A DNA stretch of 8,808 nucleotides from an uncultured Kiloniellales bacterium. GTDB lineage: Bacteria > Pseudomonadota > Alphaproteobacteria > Kiloniellales > JAKSDN01. Below the pieces are notes generated by a model, which was given only the letters and a program-made list of their open reading frames with translations, made no database searches and had not been told where the DNA came from. A program made the position numbers and the translations under genes. Shown here piece by piece: positions 1 through 7,216 of the stretch (position 1 is its first letter; the number at the start of each line of letters is the position of its first letter). Location of the stretch: assembly GCA_937974415.1 (NCBI GenBank), contig CALJXB010000440.1:1-8808 (forward strand), in the 5' to 3' direction.

Positions 1-1568
1 CCGGCCCGCGCCCGGGCATACAGCCCCTTGGGGTCCCGGTCCTCGCAGATTTCCAGCGAGGTCGAAACGTAGATCTCGACGAAGCGCCCGTTAGCCTCCA
101 CCAGGTCGCGCACCTGGCGGCGGATGGCCGTGTAGGGCGCGATGGGCGCGCAGATCGCAATCCCGCCCGCCTTGGTGATCTCGCTGGCGACATAGCCGAT
201 GCGCAGGATGTTGAGGTCCCGGTGCTCCTTCGAGAAGCCGAGCTCGCTCGACAGGTGCTGGCGCACCCGGTCGCCGTCGAGCAGCGTGACCGAGCGGCCG
301 CCGAACTCCTGCAGCTTCACCATGAGCGCCTTGGCCAGGGTCGACTTGCCGGCGCCGGAGAGCCCGGTGAAGAACACCGTGAAGCCCTGGCGGTGGCGTG
401 GCGGATAGCTGCGTCGCAGCTCGCCGATCACCTCTTCGAAGGAGTACCACTGCGGCAAGGCGTCGCCGCTCTCCAGGCGGCGGTTCAGCTCCGCCTCGCT
501 CAGGCTGAGTGCCGTCTCGCCCGCCGCGACCTCGTCGTAAGCGACGTGATGGCCGCGTTCCTTAACGTAGACCATCTCCTTGACGGGAAACATCTCGATG
601 CCCGTTTCGGACGCCGTCTCCCGCAGCAGATCCTGGGCCGCATAGGGCTCGTAGAAGCTCTTCTGGACGCCGTTCATCTCGGGCGAGGCATGGTCGGAGC
701 CGACGATGAAATGGCTGCAGCCGTAGTTCTTGCGTATGAGCGCATGCCACAGGGCTTCCCGCGGCCCGGCCATGCGCATGGCCAGCTCCAGCAGGCTCAG
801 CATGGTTGTCTGCTCGGGAAAGGTCTTGAGAACGTGTTCGTAGCACCGCACCCGGGAGAAGTGGTCGATATCGCCCGGCTGAGTCATGCCCACCACGGGA
901 TGCACGAGAAGATTGGCCTCCAACATCTGGGCGGCATGGACGGCCAGTTCCTGATGGGCGCGGTGCATGGGTGTGCGTGTCTGATAGGCGACAACCCGGC
1001 TCCAGGCCCGCTGATCGAACAGCTGGCGGAGCTCCGCCGGCTCGTGGCGGTGCTTGACAAAGTCGTGCTCGACCGATTTTTCGATGCCTTCGAGGCGGCC
1101 GCCGAGATAAACCGGATGGGCGCGATTCAGAAGATAGTCGACCCCCGGGTGCTCCTCGTCCGCGGTGCCGAAGACCTGCTCCGCCTCGCGCTGCCTATCG
1201 GGCCGCCAGATGGACTCGATGGTCAATATCGCGATCAGCCAGCCCTCGTGGTCCCTGAGCGCCAGGCGGTCCCCGACCGAAAGCGGCTCGGCCGCAGCGT
1301 CGCTCACGTCGAGGGTGATCGGCATGGGCCAGAGGGTGCCGTCACTGAGCCGCATGGCCTCCACGACCCGGTCGTATTCGGCTTCGTTCAAGAAGCCGGT
1401 CAGGGGCGAGAAGCCGCCGTTCAGCAGCAGTTTGATGTCGCAGAGCTGGCGCTGGGTGAGCGGCCAGGACGGCAGCTCGACCGATTCCTGCTTGACGGCC
1501 CCGATTTGCTCATCGGCAAGATAGAGGATCTTGAGCTCGCCGCCGTGGGGCTCGATGCGTTTGCTCAT
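1..1568 (-). CDS. Bifunctional ATP sulfurylase / APS kinase (Sat-CysC fusion), 3' end beyond the window
   Basis: The N-terminal part (residues about 1-380) is ATP sulfurylase-like. The C-terminal part (about 390 onward) is an APS kinase with P-loop GLSGAGKST at 402-410, then DGDRVRQHLS and GFSKEHRDLN, all typical of CysC, which phosphorylates APS to PAPS. I read 522 codons before the left edge. Fusions of this type are about 570 residues, so roughly the last 50 are missing. The start is ATG at 1568, with GGAG 6 nt upstream on the minus strand. A GCC-GAAA-GGC mini-hairpin precedes it. Three sulfurylase motifs deviate from the family: QTRTPMH at 196-202 (usual QxRNPxH), GSDHAS at 290-295 (usual GRDHAG) and LSEAELN at 356-362 (usual ISGTxLR). 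The kinase half is canonical as far as it can be seen. It lies 73 nt behind sat on the same strand, so it is probably co-transcribed. Domain identity is confident. Whether the sulfurylase half is active is open. Confidence 0.93.
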   Translation of the reverse strand, partial: MSKRIEPHGGELKILYLADEQIGAVKQESVELPSWPLTQRQLCDIKLLLNGGFSPLTGFLNEAEYDRVVEAMRLSDGTLWPMPITLDVSDAAAEPLSVGDRLALRDHEGWLIAILTIESIWRPDRQREAEQVFGTADEEHPGVDYLLNRAHPVYLGGRLEGIEKSVEHDFVKHRHEPAELRQLFDQRAWSRVVAYQTRTPMHRAHQELAVHAAQMLEANLLVHPVVGMTQPGDIDHFSRVRCYEHVLKTFPEQTTMLSLLELAMRMAGPREALWHALIRKNYGCSHFIVGSDHASPEMNGVQKSFYEPYAAQDLLRETASETGIEMFPVKEMVYVKERGHHVAYDEVAAGETALSLSEAELNRRLESGDALPQWYSFEEVIGELRRSYPPRHRQGFTVFFTGLSGAGKSTLAKALMVKLQEFGGRSVTLLDGDRVRQHLSSELGFSKEHRDLNILRIGYVASEITKAGGIAICAPIAPYTAIRRQVRDLVEANGRFVEIYVSTSLEICEDRDPKGLYARARA

Positions 1569-1641
1569 GCTAAACTCCGGCCTTTCGGCATTGTAACCGC
1601 GGTAGCCGCGCGATCCGCGTGTCGCCTGGTCATCGGCCGTC

Positions 1642-2820
1642 TCACGCGTCGCGGACCCGGTCGTAATAGGCCTGCAGAACGGCGATCACCTCGGGGCGGC
1701 TGAACTCGCTTGGAACGGCCTCGCGATTGGCGAACATTTTCCTCAGCCGGGTCCCCGAAATGGTCAGCCGCTCAGCCTCGTCGTGGGGACAGGTGCGGCC
1801 GGTCGCCATGCCATCGCATCTGTAGCAGTAGAAGGTGATGTCGATCTTCAGCGGTTGGGTCCGCAGGCTGTCTTTTGGAATCTCGTCGAAAATGCGGTGG
1901 GCGTCGAACGGCCCGTAGTAGTCGCCGACGCCCGCGTGATCGCGCCCGACCACGAGGTGGGAGCAACCGAAGTTCTGGCGGAACAGCGCGTGCAGCAAGG
2001 CCTCGCGCGGGCCGGCATAGCGCATTTCGATGGGGTAGCCGGCCTGGATCGCCGTCCCCGGCACGAAGTAGTTTTCGACCAGAACGTCGATGGCCTCGAC
2101 CCTGACCTCGGCCGGAATGTCGCCGGGCTTCAGCGCCCCAAGCACCTGGTGGATGAGCACGCCGTCGCAGACCTCGATGGCGACCTTGGCGAGGTACTCG
2201 TGGCTGCGGTGCATGGGATTGCGGGTCTGAAAGGCGGCCACCGTGGTCCAGCCCTTGTCGCGAAACAGCGCCCGGGTTTCGGCCGGCCGGCGATAGAGAT
2301 TTCGGTAGGTCTCCGGAAAACGGCCCTCGGACAGGCAAACCACCGGCCCCGCCAGGTTCACCTCGCCCTGTTGCATCACCTTTTGCACCCCCGGATGGGC
2401 CGGGTCGCTGGTGCGGTAAACCTGGTCGCACTCCAGCGCCCTGTCGATTTCGTACTTCTCGGTGACCGTGAGCAGTGCGAGGCAGTCCCCGCTTTCGCCG
2501 TCGCAGAGCGCCACCTCCTCGCCGGCCGCGATGGACTCGGCGAGCTCCCGTTTCGCCGACAAGGTGATCGGAATGGGCCAGAACAGACCGCTGTCGAGCC
2601 GCATGTCGCGGCAGCAGCCGCGCCAGTCGGCTTCACCCATGAAACCGCCCAGCGGCGTATAGGCGCCCATGCCGAGCATCAGCAGGTCGGAAACCTCGCG
2701 GCTGGTGAGCGGCACGCGCCTCAGGGACTTGGCCAAGTTCAGGCCTTCGGGGCGCTCGTCCTCCGGCAGGAGCAGGGGTTTCAGGTGTTCCGAGCCGTGG
2801 GGCGCTACAAGATCCGGCAT
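1642..2820 (-). CDS. sat: Sulfate adenylyltransferase (ATP sulfurylase), monofunctional
   Basis: Sat interconverts sulfate + ATP and APS + pyrophosphate in the cytoplasm. Next to aprMBA it most likely runs towards ATP and sulfate, the last step of sulfite oxidation. The 392-residue protein has all the expected motifs: [10 protein letters not shown] at 198-207, VGRDHAG at 291-297 and ISGTRLR at 354-360. A C-x2-C-x8-C-x-H pattern (C332, C335, C344, H346) matches the zinc-binding loop of the zinc-containing Sat group found in dissimilatory sulfur bacteria and thermophiles. There is no kinase domain. The ATG at 2820 is the natural start, although the upstream AAAGAGTGAGA is only a weak ribosome-binding site. 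It is transcribed divergently from aprM and sits upstream of the Sat-CysC fusion, probably in one transcript. The intact motifs contrast with those of the fused sulfurylase. Confidence 0.96.
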   Translation of the reverse strand: MPDLVAPHGSEHLKPLLLPEDERPEGLNLAKSLRRVPLTSREVSDLLMLGMGAYTPLGGFMGEADWRGCCRDMRLDSGLFWPIPITLSAKRELAESIAAGEEVALCDGESGDCLALLTVTEKYEIDRALECDQVYRTSDPAHPGVQKVMQQGEVNLAGPVVCLSEGRFPETYRNLYRRPAETRALFRDKGWTTVAAFQTRNPMHRSHEYLAKVAIEVCDGVLIHQVLGALKPGDIPAEVRVEAIDVLVENYFVPGTAIQAGYPIEMRYAGPREALLHALFRQNFGCSHLVVGRDHAGVGDYYGPFDAHRIFDEIPKDSLRTQPLKIDITFYCYRCDGMATGRTCPHDEAERLTISGTRLRKMFANREAVPSEFSRPEVIAVLQAYYDRVRDA

Positions 2821-3247
2821 GAAGTCTCACTCTTTCGCGTCACGCTCGCAGCCGCACGGCCGGGAGGGCCAGGGGGGCCGGTCAATCTAGCAGCCTGCGG
2901 GTGGAGTCGGACAGATCCATGACCGAAACCCGCCGGCACAAAACGATATGGGATTTTCGGCTGGCCTCGACCCGGCTATATTGCCCGGCAAGAAAGCGAC
3001 CTTGCCCGCTCAAACAGCCGCGGATGCCAAGCGGCTGCCGGCAGGAAAGGTCCGATAAGTCATTGTTTAGGGACGGCTTTGATGACCGAGGGGGGTCTCC
3101 GCAAGCAAGCCAGAGCGGACGCCGGCATGCTCGCCCGCCCAAGGGCGCTTGGGCGGCTGCGGGCGCCGGGCGCGCCCGCGCGCGCTCTGGGCGGTCCCGC
3201 CGCAGGTCCTCGCCTCGACCGTCACCGGCCAGAACTGGGGTAGTTCG
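2821..3247. promoter_or_regulatory. Divergent intergenic region between sat and aprM
   Basis: These 427 nt separate two gene sets transcribed away from each other, so promoters for both should lie here. I see no convincing paired -35/-10 boxes. An AT-rich TATATT at about 2977-2982 stands out in GC-rich surroundings, with a poor TTTTCG 17 nt upstream, and is only a weak candidate. The aprM-proximal third is very GC-rich and contains a perfect 9-bp hairpin (3135-3156) and the palindrome CGGGCGCGCCCG (3167-3178). An ATG frame of 53 codons (3082-3243) ends 4 nt before the aprM start. It is Arg/Ala/Gly/Pro-rich and has no recognisable similarity, so I do not call it a gene. No tRNA, riboswitch or transposon ends were recognised. 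Confidence 0.5.
3135..3156. repeat. Perfect 9-bp inverted repeat with 4-nt loop upstream of aprM
   Basis: CCGCCCAAG and CTTGGGCGG flank the loop GGCG, about 90 nt before the aprM ATG. No T-run follows, so it is not a standard terminator. It could be an operator or a structured leader. In such GC-rich DNA it could also be chance. Confidence 0.4.
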
Positions 3248-4012
3248 ATGCTCACCAATCCCTTCGCCGAGCTCTCGGCGTCCATACCACCCTCCGTCAT
3301 GCAGGCCTACATCCTGGTCATGATCCTGCTGGTCGCGGCCGGCACGCTGTTCGACATCTTCCACAAGAAGAGCGCCCAGTACTTCTTCAACAATTGGCGC
3401 AACGCGCAGAACAAGGGGCCGCAGACGCTCAGTAGCGGAGAAATGGCGTCCCTGGCGGCCCAAACCGCCGCCTCGGAGATCCTGACATCCTCCGAATTCT
3501 GCAACCCGAGGCGCAGGGCTGCCCACCTCCTGACCATGTACGGCTTCCTGGCCTACGTCATCGCGACCTTCGTCATGGTGTTCTGGTATCCCACGCCGGA
3601 CACGGCGGCGCCCGCCATCTGGCCGCTGCTGTGGTACCTCGGCGTCCTCATGGTTTGCGGCGGCGGCTATTGGTTCTGGTTCTTCATCCGCGTCGACGTC
3701 GCCGCAGAGGGCAACTCGCCGTTCCGCGTCGTGAAGGCCGATCTCTTCATCCTGTCGCTGCTCGCCAGCGCGACCCTGGGCCTGGTCTGGGCCATCGTGG
3801 GGACGAGCCTGTTCCTCGCCTTGTACCTCATCGCCACGACGGTGCTGTTCGGGTCGGTCCCTTGGTCCAAGTTCTCGCACATGTTTTTCAAGCCCGCGGC
3901 GGCCTTTCAGAAGCGGGTGGAAAACGCGAACGGCTCCAGGAGCAACCTGCCGGCCCCTGCCGACAAGCCCGAGGTATTCGGCAGCGCGCGCCAGCTGCCC
4001 CGTCACTACTAG
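3248..4012 (+). CDS. aprM: APS reductase-associated membrane protein AprM
   Basis: This 254-residue polytopic membrane protein directly precedes aprB and aprA, the usual order of the aprMBA cluster in sulfur oxidisers. There AprM is thought to anchor AprBA and pass its electrons to the quinone pool. Hydrophobic segments lie at about 17-38, 97-115, 124-147, 166-183 and 186-204, giving about five helices. A polar stretch of about 58 residues separates the first two. Conserved-looking pieces are RRRAAHLLTMYGF (88-100) and WSKFSHMFFKP (206-216); the latter resembles the C-terminal end of NarI/QmoC-type membrane subunits. H93 and H211 lie at membrane borders and could be haem or quinone contacts, but this is speculative. 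I chose ATG at 3248 because GGGG lies 7 nt upstream. The frame stays open to 3149, but those 33 residues are Arg-rich and look non-coding. The gene ends 43 nt before aprB. The name rests mainly on context, topology and size. Confidence 0.85.
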   Translation: MLTNPFAELSASIPPSVMQAYILVMILLVAAGTLFDIFHKKSAQYFFNNWRNAQNKGPQTLSSGEMASLAAQTAASEILTSSEFCNPRRRAAHLLTMYGFLAYVIATFVMVFWYPTPDTAAPAIWPLLWYLGVLMVCGGGYWFWFFIRVDVAAEGNSPFRVVKADLFILSLLASATLGLVWAIVGTSLFLALYLIATTVLFGSVPWSKFSHMFFKPAAAFQKRVENANGSRSNLPAPADKPEVFGSARQLPRHY

Positions 4013-4055
4013 GGCCGCAAACATCGGTCATCGATACAGGAGATAACAGGATCCC

Positions 4056-4517
4056 ATGCCGACATTCGTTTATATGACCCGCTGTGACGGCTGCGGACAT
4101 TGCGTCGATATCTGCCCGTCCGACATCATGCACATCGACACCACCTACCGGCGCGCATACAACATCGAGCCGAACATGTGCTGGGAGTGCTATTCCTGCG
4201 TGAAGGCCTGTCCGCAGAATGCGATCGATTGCCGCGGCTACGCGGACTTCGCCCCCTTGGGCCACTCCGTTCGGGCGCTCAGGGAAGAGGAAAAGGGCAC
4301 CATCTCCTGGAAGATCAAGTTCCGGGACGGCCGCGAAAAGGATTTCGTGTCTCCGATCCGGACCACGCCATGGGGATCGATCAAGTCGCCGGCCGACTAC
4401 GCTGCGCCCAGCCAGGAGGCCATGGAGTCCCAGGAACTGGCGCACGAGCCGGACGCGCTCCACATCGACATGTTGCCCGCGCTCACTCCGGATCAGCTCA
4501 AGAAGGGAGTGGTCTAG
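4056..4517 (+). CDS. aprB: Dissimilatory APS reductase beta subunit (iron-sulfur)
   Basis: This 153-residue ferredoxin-like subunit carries electrons between the AprA flavin and the membrane. Two four-cysteine sets bind two [4Fe-4S] clusters: C10-x2-C13-x2-C16-x3-C20-P and C42-x2-C45-x2-C48-x3-C52-P. Trp43 sits inside the second set (MCWECYSC). It matches the position of the tryptophan that, in the characterised archaeal enzyme, lies between flavin and cluster. The remaining 100 residues form the C-terminal extension that, in the family, wraps around the alpha subunit. AGGAG at 4038-4042 is rather far from the ATG (13 nt), while AGG at 4048-4050 is closer (5 nt). The final base of the TAG stop is the first base of the aprA start codon, which implies translational coupling and matched subunit amounts. 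No motif deviates from the family. Confidence 0.97.
   Translation: MPTFVYMTRCDGCGHCVDICPSDIMHIDTTYRRAYNIEPNMCWECYSCVKACPQNAIDCRGYADFAPLGHSVRALREEEKGTISWKIKFRDGREKDFVSPIRTTPWGSIKSPADYAAPSQEAMESQELAHEPDALHIDMLPALTPDQLKKGVV
4505..4509 (+). promoter_or_regulatory. Ribosome-binding site deciding the GTG start of aprA
   Basis: GGGAG lies inside the last aprB codons, 7 nt before GTG at 4517. This ideal spacing supports the GTG over any ATG further up the open frame, which overlaps aprB, or downstream at 4583 inside the FAD-binding loop. Confidence 0.7.
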
Positions 4518-6361
4518 TGGGTCTCTTCTCACGCCGGAAAACGGTTCACGTGGATTCGGATATCCTCGTCATCGGCGGCGGCATGGCCGGCTGCGGTGCG
4601 ACCTACGAATCCAGGTACTGGGGGCGCGACCTGAAGATCGTCTGTGTCGAGAAAGCCAACATCGAGCGCAGCGGCGCCGTCGCCCAAGGCCTCTATGCGA
4701 TCAACTGCTACATGGGCATGCAGTGGGACGAGAATCAGCCCGAGGACCATGTCCGCTACGCCCGCAACGACCTCATGGGCCTGGTTCGCGAGGACCTGGG
4801 CTACGACATCGCGCGCCACGTCGACGCCACGGTGCACAAGTTCGAGGAGTGGGGTCTGCCCATCATGCGCGACCCGGAGACCGGGCGCTATCAGCGCGAG
4901 GGCAAGTGGCAGATCATGATCCACGGCGAGAGCTACAAGCCGATCGTCGCCGAGGCCGCCCGCAAGGCCGCCACCGAGGTCTACAACCGGATCATGGTGA
5001 CCCATCTCCTGATGGACAAGACGAAGGCCAACCGGGTCGCGGGCGCCGTCGGTTTCAACGTCCGGACCGGGGATTTCTACGTCTTCCGTGCGAAAGCCGT
5101 CATCGTGGGCGCCGGCGGCGCGTCGCACATCTTCAAGCCCCGCGCGGTGGGCGAAGGCATGGGTCGGACCTGGTATGCGCCTTGGAGCAGCGCCTCGGCT
5201 TACGCTTTGCCGATCGAAGTCGGCGCCAAGATGACGCAGATGGAGAATCGGATCGTCCTTACCCGTTTCAAGGACGGCTATGGTCCGGTCGGCGCTTACT
5301 TCCTGCATCTCAAGACGTATACGGAAAACGTCAATGGCGAAGAGTACGAATCCACCTGGTACGAAGATACCAAGGCACTGGTGGGCGACTACATTGACCG
5401 CCACCCGGTGCCGACGTGCTTGCGCAACCATGCCATTCTCAAAGAGGTTGCCGCCGGGCGCGGGCCCATCCGCATGGTGACGAAGGAGGCCTTCCAGGAT
5501 CCGCACAAGGAGACCGTCGGTTGGGAGAACTTCCTCGGCATGACAATCGGTCAAGCGGTCGTCTGGGCATCGCAAAACATCGATCCGAAGGAGATCAATC
5601 CCGAGCTGACCACGTCCGAGCCTTACGTCATGGGCTCCCACGCCACCTGCTCCGGCGCTTGGGCGAGCGGACCGGAGGACTACGCGCCCTCGGAATACCA
5701 GTGGGGGTACAACCGGATGATGACCGTCGATGGGCTTTTCGGCGCCGGCGACACCATCGGCGGCACCGCCCACAAGTTCTCCTCGGGATCCTTCACGGAA
5801 GGCCGGATCGCGGCAAAGGCTGCGGTCAAATACGTGAACGATCTGAGCAGTGAGCAACCTCAGGTCAGCGAGGCGGAGTACCAAAATCTCGAAGAGATCG
5901 TCTTCCAGCCCATGGAAAATTACCAGGTTGGCCGCAACGAGATCGTTGCCGGGACCGTTTCACCGAGCTATCTGCTGCCAATTCATGGTCTTCAACGTCT
6001 TGAGAAAATCATGGACGAATACGTCGGCGGTATCAGCACCAACTACATGACGAACGAATGGTCGCTTAAGCGTGGCCTCGAACTGTTGGGCATGTTGAAG
6101 GAAGACATGAAAAACATCGGGGCTGAGGACCTTCACCAACTTCAGCGGACCTGGGAGCTAGATCATCGGCTCACCGCTTCATTCTCCGTCGCCCATCACA
6201 CCTTGTTCCGCGAGGAAACGCGGTGGCCGGGGTATTACTATCGGGGCGATCATATGAAGCTCGATGACGACAATTGGCACTGCTTCACCCTCTCCCGCTA
6301 CGACCGGCACTCCGGGGACTGGGAAATGGAGAAGGCCCCCGTCTATCACATCGTCGATTGA
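4517..6361 (+). CDS. aprA: Dissimilatory APS reductase alpha subunit (flavoprotein)
   Basis: This is the catalytic FAD subunit. It interconverts sulfite + AMP and APS, in the oxidative direction if the host is a sulfur oxidiser. The protein has 614 residues from GTG at 4517, close to the family norm. An N-terminal dinucleotide-binding loop DILVIGGGMAGCG (15-27) and a later GAGGASHIF segment show the fumarate reductase/succinate dehydrogenase flavoprotein fold. Arg245 in ENRIVLTRFKDGYGPVGAY and His375 in MGSHATCSGAW probably correspond to the Arg/His pair at the active site of the archaeal enzyme; I assigned them by local similarity only. The C-terminus (RWPGYYYRGDH...NWHCFTLSRYD) is typical of AprA. 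The reading frame remains open upstream to 4100, but that stretch is an out-of-frame reading of aprB. It is the last gene of aprMBA and is followed at once by a hairpin. No damage or unusual residues were seen. Confidence 0.97.
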   Translation: MGLFSRRKTVHVDSDILVIGGGMAGCGATYESRYWGRDLKIVCVEKANIERSGAVAQGLYAINCYMGMQWDENQPEDHVRYARNDLMGLVREDLGYDIARHVDATVHKFEEWGLPIMRDPETGRYQREGKWQIMIHGESYKPIVAEAARKAATEVYNRIMVTHLLMDKTKANRVAGAVGFNVRTGDFYVFRAKAVIVGAGGASHIFKPRAVGEGMGRTWYAPWSSASAYALPIEVGAKMTQMENRIVLTRFKDGYGPVGAYFLHLKTYTENVNGEEYESTWYEDTKALVGDYIDRHPVPTCLRNHAILKEVAAGRGPIRMVTKEAFQDPHKETVGWENFLGMTIGQAVVWASQNIDPKEINPELTTSEPYVMGSHATCSGAWASGPEDYAPSEYQWGYNRMMTVDGLFGAGDTIGGTAHKFSSGSFTEGRIAAKAAVKYVNDLSSEQPQVSEAEYQNLEEIVFQPMENYQVGRNEIVAGTVSPSYLLPIHGLQRLEKIMDEYVGGISTNYMTNEWSLKRGLELLGMLKEDMKNIGAEDLHQLQRTWELDHRLTASFSVAHHTLFREETRWPGYYYRGDHMKLDDDNWHCFTLSRYDRHSGDWEMEKAPVYHIVD

Positions 6362-6363
6362 CC

Positions 6364-6393
6364 GGATGCCGCCGAGGATCCCTTCGGGCATCC
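6364..6393 (+). terminator. Hairpin directly after aprA, possible terminator
   Basis: GGATGCC (6364-6370) pairs perfectly with GGCATCC (6387-6393). After a 2-nt bulge a further 5 pairs form (6373-6377 with 6382-6386, one of them G-T) around an ATCC loop. It starts 2 nt after the aprA stop codon. It is followed by TAAAAAG rather than a T-run, so it is at best an atypical terminator or a 3'-end stabiliser. Confidence 0.4.
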
Positions 6394-6442
6394 TAAAAAG
6401 CCTGGGCGAGCCAGCCGGCCGTCAGGCCGTTCTCGATTTTCA

Positions 6443-6523
6443 CGGAACCGGTCCGCTCCCCCTCCCGTCCACCCCAAGCATACACTTCCGTGGGTGGCCG
6501 GGAGGGGGAGCGGGCCGGAACCG
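6443..6523. repeat. Long inverted repeat (32-nt arms, 17-nt loop) between convergent genes
   Basis: The left arm (6443-6474) and right arm (6492-6523) are complementary at 28 of 32 positions, and one of the four mismatches could be a G-T pair. The central CCGCTCCCCCTCCCG core (15 bases) pairs without a break. The loop is 6475-6491. It lies between the ends of aprA (plus) and the CysH-like gene (minus). A strong stem forms in either transcript, so a bidirectional terminator is plausible. There is no T-run on either side. It could instead be a copy of a dispersed palindromic element. The rest of 6362-6546 shows no gene. Confidence 0.65.
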
Positions 6524-6546
6524 ATTCGACGAAAGTCAAATATGAT

Positions 6547-7167
6547 CTAGAAGTGATAGGTCGGCGGCAGGGGCTGGCTTTCCTTCGGCGGCTCGAGCCG
6601 GCGCCGGACCGCCCGGGGATGGAACGGCAGGCCCTGCTCGCGCATGAAGGCCCGCACCTCGTCCCGGCTCCAGCGCAGCAAGGGATCGACGCGAATGAGG
6701 CGGCGTTCCACGTCGACCCGCCGCTCGATGTGGGCCGAGCGCGGCAGGTGGTAGACCGCCGAGATCCAGCAGTCGTAAGGCGCCAGGGTGCGGTTCAGGT
6801 GGCAGATCTCGTAGCTGCGGGCCATGCCGTCCTCGGTCTCCGACCACATGCGCTCCGAGTGGTCGATGTCGCCGGCCACGATCTCGGTCTCGCCGCCGGC
6901 GGTCTCGCTGATGTTTTCCAGCCCCAGGAGCGCGACGATGCGCTCCCGGTAGGCGCGGCTCTCCGGGAACTGGAAGCCGCGCCGGCAGAACACCACCGGA
7001 GTGGCCCGGTCGATGTCGGCGACCATTTTAAGGACCACCACGCTGGGCGCCTTGAGCGACGCCGTGACCACGGTCTTGCCGGGAAACCGCTCCACGATGA
7101 GATGGCGCAGGAGTTCTTCCGCCGAGAGGTCCGGGCTGATCGACCGGATGTCCTGGTAAATGGTCAT
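6547..7167 (-). CDS. PAPS/APS reductase (CysH)-like protein lacking catalytic motifs
   Basis: At 206 residues it is shorter than typical CysH (about 230-270) and follows the CysH scaffold. VVVLKMVADIDRATPVVF (43-60) resembles the region after the family's nucleotide-binding loop, FPESRAYRERI (67-77) the FPET-Y segment, APYDCWISAVYHLPRS (129-144) the DAWITGRRRDQS region, and VDPLLRWSRDEVRAFMREQGLPFHP (160-184) the NPLADWT...LPYNPL region. What is missing: the usual SFGAE/SGGKDS-type loop reads TASLKAPS (35-42), there is no C-terminal ECGLH with the catalytic cysteine, and there are neither CC nor CxxC pairs for an iron-sulfur cluster. Only C61, C122 and C133 remain. The protein ends in a Pro-rich tail straight after the LPFHP region. 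ATG at 7167 is preceded by GGGGGT. It lies 49 nt behind the transporter ATPase gene and converges on aprA. It is probably not a PAPS reductase; a nucleotide-binding or sulfur-related role is possible but unproven. Confidence 0.85.
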   Translation of the reverse strand: MTIYQDIRSISPDLSAEELLRHLIVERFPGKTVVTASLKAPSVVVLKMVADIDRATPVVFCRRGFQFPESRAYRERIVALLGLENISETAGGETEIVAGDIDHSERMWSETEDGMARSYEICHLNRTLAPYDCWISAVYHLPRSAHIERRVDVERRLIRVDPLLRWSRDEVRAFMREQGLPFHPRAVRRRLEPPKESQPLPPTYHF

Positions 7168-7216
7168 GGCACCCCCGATTCTTCGTCCTCGGGGCGCGAA
7201 GCTAACCCAAACGCCG

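Noticed and set aside
222..1703. 493-codon plus-strand open frame
   Set aside because: It lies antisense to the Sat-CysC fusion and the end of sat. The minus-strand reading gives clear motifs, while this one gives none.
1783..2922. 379-codon plus-strand open frame
   Set aside because: It is antisense to sat, whose motifs fill the minus strand. It is an effect of high GC.
2960..2985. TATATT as the aprM -10 box
   Set aside because: The only -35 candidate at a proper distance is poor (TTTTCG), and it would imply a leader of about 260 nt. It is too weak to annotate as a promoter.
3082..3243. 53-codon ORF as a real gene
   Set aside because: Arg/Ala/Gly/Pro composition is typical of chance frames in GC-rich DNA and there is no recognisable similarity. 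It is kept only as a low-interest leader possibility.
3149..3247. 33-residue N-terminal extension of aprM
   Set aside because: It is Arg-rich with no signal-peptide character, and a spaced GGGG supports the ATG at 3248.
2882..4024. 380-codon minus-strand open frame across aprM and the intergenic region
   Set aside because: It is charged and low in complexity with no recognisable domain. The plus strand encodes a plausible membrane protein in aprMBA context.
4100..4516. Upstream extension of the aprA frame
   Set aside because: It is an out-of-frame reading of aprB. The family N-terminus and the ribosome-binding site place the start at GTG 4517.
4529..5884. 451-codon minus-strand open frame
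   Set aside because: It is fully antisense to aprA, a clearly recognised gene.
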